Below are positions 1 through 4,745 of a stretch of 12,333 nt of DNA, in pieces. The notes under the pieces were generated by a model. The model did not search any database, was not told where the DNA came from, and saw only the letters and a program-made list of their open reading frames with translations. Source of the DNA: JAAYZQ01 sp034428935 (GTDB lineage Bacteria; Chloroflexota; Anaerolineae; JAAYZQ01); NCBI GenBank assembly GCA_034428935.1, contig DAOUHB010000021.1, forward strand, positions 1-12,333, read 5' to 3'. The first letter of the stretch is position 1. Every line of letters begins with the position of its first letter. Made by a program: the position numbers and the translations under genes.

Positions 1-20
1 CCCCATCGCAGAGCCCGTTC

Positions 21-42
21 GTAGTGCGCGCTTCAGCGCGCA
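21..42 (+). repeat. REP-like element: GTAG followed by a perfect hairpin
   Basis: GTAG at 21-24 is followed directly by TGCGCGC (25-31), a four-base loop TTCA (32-35) and GCGCGCA (36-42). This makes a perfect 7-bp stem. A GTAG tetranucleotide in front of a short GC-rich stem-loop is the known layout of REP elements mobilised by REP-associated tyrosine transposases (RAYT, IS200-like). The element lies just past the 3' end of the double-HAD gene, outside any gene, which is where REPs usually sit. Only one copy is in the window, so repetitiveness in the genome is inferred. It could instead be a chance hairpin. It has no T-tract and does not look like an intrinsic terminator. Confidence 0.5.
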
Positions 43-67
43 GCCACCCATCATCGTAGAAAGGCTG

Positions 68-1435
68 CTAATCGCCGCGCCAGCGGGCCAGGAGCCAGTC
101 GCGGAGGTCGGCCGTGGTGCCGAAAACGGGGTCTGCGCCGGCGGCGGCCAGGCGCTCGGCGAGCAGGGTGGTCGCCAGGCCGGCGCAGGCCATGCCGGCC
201 GCCCGGGCCGCCTGGATGCCCAGGGGCGCGTTTTCCACCACCAGGCACTCGCCCGGCTCGACGCCCAGCCGGCTCGCGGCGCGGAGGTACGGCTCGGGAT
301 CGGGCTTGCCCCGCGCCACCTCGTCGCCGCTGACGACGGCCTGGAAGAGACCGGCCACCCCGGCCGGCGTGACGCTCTCCTCCACGACGCTGCGGGAGCT
401 GCCGGTCACCAGGCCCAGGACAAAGCCGCGTCCCGCCAGGTCGTGGATCAGGGGGCCCATGCCCGGCACGAGGCGCGGGACAAACGCGCGGCGGAAGGCC
501 TCCTGCTTGGCCGCGGCCAGGCGGCGGGCCTCTTCCTCCGAGCAGGCCTGCCCCAGAAATCGCTCCGTGAAGATCTGGGCGGTGCGGACGGTGGGCACGC
601 CCTCCACGGGATAGAGGTCCTCGGCGCCGAGGGCGATGCCCAGGGGCGCCAGCGCCTCCTGCCAGCTCGCCAGGTGGTGCGGCATGGAGTCCAGGACGAC
701 CCCGTCCATGTCGAGGATGATGGCCCGGGCCGGCTGCCGGGGCACCTGCAGGTAGCGCACCAGCTCGGCCAGGCTGTCGATGCGGGGGCAAAGCGCTCCT
801 GGCTGCCGGTCGCCCCGGTCGATCAGCACGGCATCCACGCCGGCCGCCCGCGCGCCCTCCACGTCGTCGCCCACGTGGTCGCCGACGTACAGCAGCCCCT
901 CGGGCGGCCGCCCCGACGCCTCCACGGCCATATGAAAGATGCGCGGGTCGGGCTTGGCCACGCCCACCGCGGCCGAGACGATGACAAAGTCAAAGTAGCC
1001 GTCGAGCTGAAAGTTCGCCAGGACGCCCGGCAGGTGGGTCCCAAAGTTCGAGATAACGCCCAGGCGAAGCCCGTGGGCTTGCAGGCCTGCCAGCGTGGGC
1101 TTGACGTCGTCGTAGAGCTGGTCAAAACGCCCGTCGAACAGCCAGCGCAGCATCTCGTCGGCCAGGTCGGGGCGGTCGGGCCAGGTCAGGCGAAAGAGGC
1201 CGCGCCACCAGTCCGAGAGCTCCTGACCCCGGGCGCCGAGTCCCTGGGCCTTGTTCCGCTCTTGCCGGATGACAGCCGATAGGCGGGCGTGCAGGGCGCG
1301 GGCGTCGTCGGCCGTGGCGGGCAGGCCAGCCCCGGCCAGGAACGCCTGGAACGGGGCCTGATCGTGAAAGCCGAGGAGCGTGCCGCCGACGTCGAAAACC
1401 ACCACGTCGTAGCGCGAGCCTTCGCCAGGTGTCAT
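68..1435 (-). CDS. Fusion of two HAD-superfamily hydrolases (phosphatase-like domain plus beta-phosphoglucomutase-like domain)
   Basis: This 455-aa protein contains two complete haloacid dehalogenase domains in tandem, probably acting in the cytoplasm on small phosphorylated metabolites. Domain 1 (about 8-215) has motif I FDVGGT with nucleophile D15, motif II VISN with S129, motif III K161 in AKPDP, and motif IV GDHVGDD (186-191). Domain 2 (about 237-455) has motif I LDMDGVVLDS with D242 and D244, motif II VTGSS around T344, motif III K377 in GKPDP, and motif IV VVENAPLG with E401 and N402. Domain 2 resembles beta-phosphoglucomutase or sugar-phosphatase relatives. Domain 1 has Gly where most phosphatases carry the second Asp of DxD, so its chemistry is uncertain. 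A typical single HAD protein is about 220 aa, so this is twice the usual length. The ATG has an AAGGAG site 10 bases upstream. It is probably cotranscribed with the gene ending 52 bases upstream. Substrates cannot be read from the sequence. Confidence 0.9.
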   Translation of the reverse strand: MTPGEGSRYDVVVFDVGGTLLGFHDQAPFQAFLAGAGLPATADDARALHARLSAVIRQERNKAQGLGARGQELSDWWRGLFRLTWPDRPDLADEMLRWLFDGRFDQLYDDVKPTLAGLQAHGLRLGVISNFGTHLPGVLANFQLDGYFDFVIVSAAVGVAKPDPRIFHMAVEASGRPPEGLLYVGDHVGDDVEGARAAGVDAVLIDRGDRQPGALCPRIDSLAELVRYLQVPRQPARAIILDMDGVVLDSMPHHLASWQEALAPLGIALGAEDLYPVEGVPTVRTAQIFTERFLGQACSEEEARRLAAAKQEAFRRAFVPRLVPGMGPLIHDLAGRGFVLGLVTGSSRSVVEESVTPAGVAGLFQAVVSGDEVARGKPDPEPYLRAASRLGVEPGECLVVENAPLGIQAARAAGMACAGLATTLLAERLAAAGADPVFGTTADLRDWLLARWRGD

Positions 1436-1487
1436 GAACGTATCTCTCCTTGGGAAAGTAGATCCCTGTGCGCGGGCGCGCGGTGCC

Positions 1488-2075
1488 TCAGGCGGCGGGC
1501 AACAGGCGCGCCAGGTGGGTCAGGAGCAGGATCTGAAAGACGCGGCCGAGCAGCGTCGCCTTTTCCGGGGCCGGCACCTGGGGCTCGTTGGCCGGGGCGA
1601 GGAGCGAGGCGATGGCCTGCCAGCGCTCCCCCGGGTCCAGGTCGGGCTGCGCCTGGTGCGACGCGCGCCATAGGGCCTCGGTCAGGTACCAGGCAGCCTG
1701 TGTGTGCACCAGGCCCGTCTCCACCTTCCAGGCGCGGACGTACTGCCGGCTGGCGGCGACCATCAGTCCCTCGCCCAGGCTGCCCATAAGCAGCCTCTGC
1801 CACAGGTGGTCCTTCTGCCCGGCGATGACGTTCTCCAGGGCCACGGCGCCGACGGCCCCGATGTCCAGGCGCGAAGCCAGCTCGCTGTACTCCCGGGCCG
1901 CGATTTTGGTCTTTAGCTCGCTCAGGTAGCCGTAAAACCGCCCGGCGACCTCCAGCGCCCGGGCCGTCGCCTCGTCGTCGCGGCCCAGCGACAGGAGCGC
2001 GCCCTGCAAGTCGAGCAGAGCCTGGGGCGTGGGGTGCGATAGGACCGCGTGTGCGGCTTCTTCCAAGCTTTTCAT
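1488..2075 (-). CDS. Hypothetical helical protein, 195 aa
   Basis: I do not recognise this protein. It looks soluble and almost entirely helical and alanine/leucine-rich, and the only hydrophobic patch (about 174-194, TLLGRVFQILLLTHLARLLPA) is too broken by polar residues for a confident membrane segment. It has no cysteines. Conserved-looking blocks are LDIGAVGAVALENVIAGQKDHLW (about 70-92, part quoted), and an aromatic stretch QYVRAWKVETGLVHTQAAWY (111-130). The ATG at 2075 is chosen because GGAGG lies 10 bases upstream and an extended -10 promoter lies about 37 bases upstream. The open frame continues much further upstream, but only through antisense of other genes. It shares a divergent, symmetric promoter with the V4R gene and is followed by the double-HAD gene, which suggests co-expression. 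Its coding status is supported by the RBS, the promoter and the sensible composition. Confidence 0.75.
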   Translation of the reverse strand: MKSLEEAAHAVLSHPTPQALLDLQGALLSLGRDDEATARALEVAGRFYGYLSELKTKIAAREYSELASRLDIGAVGAVALENVIAGQKDHLWQRLLMGSLGEGLMVAASRQYVRAWKVETGLVHTQAAWYLTEALWRASHQAQPDLDPGERWQAIASLLAPANEPQVPAPEKATLLGRVFQILLLTHLARLLPAA

Positions 2076-2111
2076 CGGCCTTTTTCCTCCGTCAACTTGG
2101 TCGGCAGGACT

Positions 2112-2140
2112 ATTATACCACAAGGGGACGCCGTTGCGAA
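2112..2140 (-). promoter_or_regulatory. Extended -10 promoter for the 195-aa hypothetical gene
   Basis: On the minus strand the sequence reads TGGTATAAT (plus-strand 2112-2120), a perfect extended -10. A weak -35-like TTCGCA (2135-2140) lies at a 17-base spacing and matches TTGACA at four of six positions. The predicted transcription start is near 2105, giving a leader of about 30 bases that contains the GGAGG ribosome binding site. Confidence 0.75.
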
Positions 2141-2169
2141 TCCGGCAACCCCCCGGGATTCCAGTTCTG

Positions 2170-2178
2170 TGGTATAAT
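2170..2178 (+). promoter_or_regulatory. Extended -10 promoter for the V4R gene
   Basis: TGG (2170-2172) followed by TATAAT (2173-2178) is a perfect extended -10 element. No convincing -35 box exists at 16-18 bases upstream, where the sequence is a C-run. The predicted start near 2185 gives a leader of about 32 bases with AGGAGGAG just before the ATG. The element is the mirror image of the divergent promoter at 2112-2120. Confidence 0.75.
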
Positions 2179-2216
2179 AGCCCGGCAGTCGCAACATCCA
2201 AGGAACAGGAGGAGCC

Positions 2217-2849
2217 ATGGAGGAGGAGAAACGGGTCCCGTCGCTGTTGCTCAACATTCTCCTTGCCCAGGTGGACGAAACGATGGGCCACCGCAGCCTG
2301 ATCATGCTCCTGCGCCAGGCCGGCCTGGACGAGTACGTGGACCAGCTGCCGCCCATGAACGAAACCCCCAGCATCGCCGTGGCCGACTACTCGGACCTCC
2401 TGGCCAACGTCCATGACCTCTTTGGCGCCCGCGGGTCCCGGCCCATCTTTCTGCGGGCCGGGCGCCTGGGCGCGGCCGAGATGCGACGGCAGCGCCCGGC
2501 CCAGCTCGCCGTCACGGGCACGGCCCTGAGGTTCCTGCCCGCCGCCACGCGCATGCGCCTGGTGCTGGAACGGCTGGTCCAGCAGGGTGAGGACCTGTAC
2601 GGCAACCCCCACCACCTGCACGAAGAGGAAGCCGCCTTTTTCGTGGAGATGGAGGACTGTCCCTTCTGCGCCGAGATTGCCCGGCGCGCCCGGGCGGCAG
2701 GCAAGGCCATCGCCAGGCCGGTGTGCCACATCCCGGCGGCCATCATCGAGGAGACGATAGAGTGGGCCACGGGCCAGAAGCGCCTGGTGGAAGAGACGGC
2801 GTGCGTCGCCACGGGCGACGCCACCTGCCTCTTTCGCATCGCCCGCTAG
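2217..2849 (+). CDS. V4R (4-vinyl reductase-like) domain protein
   Basis: This 210-aa protein ends in a typical V4R signature. A buried strand VEMEDCPFC (143-151) is followed by CHIPAAIIEETIEWATG (170-186) and then VEETACVATGDATCLFRI (191-208), with cysteines at 148, 151, 170, 196 and 204. V4R domains are small-molecule (hydrocarbon or tetrapyrrole-related) binding modules found in BchJ-type proteins and in sensor proteins. The conserved cysteines suggest a metal or iron-sulphur site in some members. The N-terminal 100 residues are helical and also contain the LLRQAGLDEYVDQLPP segment common in relatives. No DNA-binding or output domain is present, so a sensor or carrier role is inference. 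The ATG is set by AGGAGGAG four bases upstream. It is transcribed divergently from the 195-aa gene through a symmetric promoter region, which hints at shared regulation. The 3' end faces rlmI with a 20-base gap. Confidence 0.8.
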   Translation: MEEEKRVPSLLLNILLAQVDETMGHRSLIMLLRQAGLDEYVDQLPPMNETPSIAVADYSDLLANVHDLFGARGSRPIFLRAGRLGAAEMRRQRPAQLAVTGTALRFLPAATRMRLVLERLVQQGEDLYGNPHHLHEEEAAFFVEMEDCPFCAEIARRARAAGKAIARPVCHIPAAIIEETIEWATGQKRLVEETACVATGDATCLFRIAR

Positions 2850-2869
2850 GCGCCCCCCGCCCGGCGGCG

Positions 2870-4051
2870 TCACCGGTCGGCGACGCGGCAGACGAATCCC
2901 TTGAGGTAGGCCGACTCGGGGAAGGTCAGCAGCACCGGGTGGTCGGGGGCCTGGCGCAGGTACTCCACGATCTGCGCCTCGCGGCCGGCGTCCAGGCTGG
3001 CGCCAAAGACGATCTTCTGAAAGAGGTCCGCGGTGACGCGGCCCGAGCAGGAAAAGGTGACCAGGAACCCACCGGGCCGGAGCAGTTGCAGGGCCAGCAT
3101 GTTGATGTCCTTGTAGCCCCGCGTGGCGCCCACGAGTTGGGCCTGGGAGACCGCGAACTTTGGTGGGTCCAGGACGATGACGTCGAATTCCCGGCTCTCG
3201 TCGCGGTAGCGGCGCAGCACCTGGAAAACGTCGCCCACGACCATCTCCTGGGGCTGGCAGCCGTTCAGGGCCACGTTCTCCTGGGCCAGGGTCAGCGCCT
3301 GGGCCGAGGAATCGACATTGATCACCGAAGCGGCCCCCGCCCGCCCGGCATACACGCCAAAGGCCCCCGTGTAAGAGAAGGCGTTCAGCACCCTGGCGCC
3401 CTCGCAGTAGGCGGCCGTCGCCCGCCGGTTCTCCCGCTGATCCAGGTAAAAGCCCGTCTTCTGGCCCCGCTTCACGTCCACCAGGAAGCGGTGCCCGTGC
3501 TCCTCGATCTCGACCAGGTCGGGCGGCTCCGCGCCCCACAGGGGACCGGTCTCCAGCGCCAACCCTTCCTGGCGGCGCACGTCGGCGTCGTCCCGGGCAT
3601 AGATCCCGGCCGGGGAAAGCAGCTCGGCCAGCAGGCCGGCGATCTCGTCGCGGCGGCTGGCCATGCCCGCGGTCAGGCACTGCATGACCAGCCAATCGCC
3701 GTAGCGATCGACCACCAGGCCCGGCAGCCTGTCCGCCTCGGCATAGACCAGGCGGCAGGCGTCGGTGCCGGCGGGCAGCGTCCGGGCGGCGATGGCCTGC
3801 TCCAGGCGGCGCTGCCAGAAGGCGGTGTCCACCTGCTCATCCACGTCCCAGGTCAGCAGCCGGACGACGATCTGGGAGCGACGGTTCAGGTAGCCGGTGG
3901 CCAGGTAGTTGCCCTGGTAGTCCACCACCTGCACCAGGGCGCCGTTGGGCGCGTCGCTTTCGACCCGGTCAATGGCCCCCGAAAAGATCCACGGGTGGCG
4001 CTGCTGCACCGGTTTCTCGCGGTCTCGCTTGAGAACGATTCGGCCATCCAT
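2870..4051 (-). CDS. rlmI: RlmI-like 23S rRNA (cytosine-C5) methyltransferase
   Basis: This 393-aa protein is close to the roughly 396 aa of E. coli RlmI. RlmI methylates C1962 of 23S rRNA with S-adenosylmethionine. An N-terminal PUA domain (about 3-80, including HPWIFSGAI and GYLNRRSQIVVR) precedes a central domain and the Rossmann-fold catalytic domain. Key motifs are QKTGFYLDQR (197-206), the SAM-binding FSYTGAFGVYAGRAGA (225-240), DPPKF (295-299), and FSCSG (333-337) with C335 as the likely catalytic cysteine. Members of this family (COG1092) include RlmI and RlmK-like enzymes, so the exact cytosine is inferred. The ATG at 4051 begins MDGRIVLKRDREKPVQQRHPW, which fits the family N-terminus. 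No Shine-Dalgarno precedes it, and the -10 box ends only six bases upstream, so the mRNA is probably leaderless. The open frame extends upstream to 4798, but that part is antisense to the receiver gene. Confidence 0.9.
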   Translation of the reverse strand: MDGRIVLKRDREKPVQQRHPWIFSGAIDRVESDAPNGALVQVVDYQGNYLATGYLNRRSQIVVRLLTWDVDEQVDTAFWQRRLEQAIAARTLPAGTDACRLVYAEADRLPGLVVDRYGDWLVMQCLTAGMASRRDEIAGLLAELLSPAGIYARDDADVRRQEGLALETGPLWGAEPPDLVEIEEHGHRFLVDVKRGQKTGFYLDQRENRRATAAYCEGARVLNAFSYTGAFGVYAGRAGAASVINVDSSAQALTLAQENVALNGCQPQEMVVGDVFQVLRRYRDESREFDVIVLDPPKFAVSQAQLVGATRGYKDINMLALQLLRPGGFLVTFSCSGRVTADLFQKIVFGASLDAGREAQIVEYLRQAPDHPVLLTFPESAYLKGFVCRVADR

Positions 4052-4057
4052 GCCCCG

Positions 4058-4086
4058 AGTATAACACAGGTCGCGCCTTTTGCCAA
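4058..4086 (-). promoter_or_regulatory. rlmI promoter, predicted leaderless transcript
   Basis: On the minus strand, TTGGCA (plus 4081-4086, five of six matches to TTGACA) is followed after 17 bases by TATACT (4058-4063). The -10 is preceded by TGT, making it an extended -10. Six bases separate the end of the -10 from the rlmI ATG, so the expected start point falls on the A of ATG. The -35 overlaps the left arm of the palindrome at 4083-4117. Confidence 0.75.
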
Positions 4087-4117
4087 CAGCCCTGTCGCTC
4101 GCTAGCAGGGCTGTTGG
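4083..4117. repeat. 12-bp perfect palindrome in the rlmI/receiver spacer
   Basis: CCAACAGCCCTG (4083-4094) and CAGGGCTGTTGG (4106-4117) are exact reverse complements around an 11-base loop. No T-tract follows in either direction, so a terminator is unlikely. The palindrome overlaps the rlmI -35 box and lies upstream of the receiver promoter, so it would sit outside both predicted transcripts. A regulator-binding operator or a dispersed palindromic repeat are the two plausible readings. Confidence 0.7.
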
Positions 4118-4140
4118 AAGGTCGGTCCTATTGCCTGGGG

Positions 4141-4201
4141 TCGCCGAGCGCCCGCTCGGCCATCCTCTCCACGCGCAACTTGCCGAGTTGGCGCTCGGCG
4201 A
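4141..4201. repeat. GCCGAG/CTCGGC inverted-repeat cluster
   Basis: TCGCCGAGCGCC (4141-4152) and GGCGCTCGGCGA (4190-4201) are perfect 12-bp complements. Each half also forms its own small hairpin: CCGAGC/GCTCGG at 4144-4159 and GCCGAG/CTCGGC at 4182-4199. The block therefore supports two mutually exclusive folds. It lies upstream of the predicted receiver promoter, so a leader-RNA role requires an unseen earlier start. The remainder of the 4052-4348 spacer holds the two promoters described and nothing else I recognise. Confidence 0.6.
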
Positions 4202-4268
4202 TCCCGGAGGCCCTCTGGGTGCCGGCGCGAGCAATTGCCAGGCCGGCGGGGAAAACAGCGGTCCATTC

Positions 4269-4297
4269 TTGCGCGGAGGCCGGTTCCCTGTTACAAT
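4269..4297 (+). promoter_or_regulatory. Promoter for the receiver gene
   Basis: TGT (4289-4291) directly before TACAAT (4292-4297) forms an extended -10. A partial -35, TTGCGC (4269-4274), is at a 17-base spacing. The predicted start near 4304 leaves a leader of about 45 bases ending in AAGGAG. Confidence 0.6.
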
Positions 4298-4336
4298 GAG
4301 GCCGGCGGCACACTCCGCCTTCGCGGTATCAGCACA

Positions 4337-4351
4337 AAGGAGATGAACTTG
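4337..4351 (+). promoter_or_regulatory. Ribosome binding site that decides a TTG start for the receiver
   Basis: AAGGAG (4337-4342) abuts the in-frame ATG at 4343 with no spacer, which is too close for initiation. It sits six bases before the in-frame TTG at 4349, a good spacing. The TTG also gives the usual receiver start MSRILVVDDEP. Confidence 0.75.
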
Positions 4352-4732
4352 AGTAGGATACTCGTCGTCGACGACGAGCCGGCGATTTGCCATCTGTTGC
4401 GCAACGTTCTCACCACCCGGCAACACCGGGTGGACACAGCGGGGGCCGCGTGGGACGCGCTCTCCAAGCTTCAGGCGCGCTCCTACGACCTGGCCATCGT
4501 CGACCTTCTTCTGCCAGGCATCGACGGCTTGCAGCTCGCCGAAGCCATCCGAATCCTCGACCCGGGCACGCCGGTCATTCTCATGACCGCTTACGGCACG
4601 CCTTCCTTCGAGACCATGGCCTCGCACCCGGCCATCAACACCTACCTGCACAAACCCTTCAGCACCGACCGCCTCCTGGCCCTCGTGGACCAGTACCTGC
4701 TGTCGGCAGGCGCGGTGGCCGCTCCGGCCTAG
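4349..4732 (+). CDS. Stand-alone CheY-like response regulator receiver
   Basis: This 127-aa protein is a single receiver domain with no output domain. It begins MSRILVVDDEP. The acidic pair is D8/D9, the phospho-acceptor is D52 in IVDLLLPGIDG, the switch Thr is T80 in LMTAYG, and the conserved lysine is K102 in LHKPF. All residues needed for phosphorylation are present. The tail after residue 117 is short and Ala-rich. Such proteins relay phosphate from a histidine kinase to a partner or act by protein-protein contact. No histidine kinase is in the window, so the partner is unknown. An alternative ATG at 4343 adds two residues (MN) but has unsuitable RBS spacing. It is convergent with the hydrolase gene, with only 13 bases between stops and no visible terminator. 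Confidence 0.9.
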   Translation: MSRILVVDDEPAICHLLRNVLTTRQHRVDTAGAAWDALSKLQARSYDLAIVDLLLPGIDGLQLAEAIRILDPGTPVILMTAYGTPSFETMASHPAINTYLHKPFSTDRLLALVDQYLLSAGAVAAPA

Positions 4733-4745
4733 GCGCGACGGCCCG

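Larger units (their letters stand above)
2110..2180. repeat. 13-bp perfect inverted repeat carrying both divergent promoters
   Basis: CTATTATACCACA at 2110-2122 and TGTGGTATAATAG at 2168-2180 are exact reverse complements, separated by 45 bases. Each arm contains one extended -10. The arms extend beyond the -10 consensus on both sides (TGTGG before it, AG after it). The symmetry therefore exceeds what two independent promoters need and may also mark an operator. Confidence 0.8.

Noticed and set aside
2723..4105. 460-aa open frame antisense to rlmI
   Set aside because: Composition is shadow-like (His, Gln, Gly, Arg-rich), while rlmI has all family motifs on the other strand.
4733..4745. Bidirectional terminator between the receiver and hydrolase genes
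   Set aside because: The 13-base gap and flanking coding ends show no stable hairpin with T-tracts on either side.
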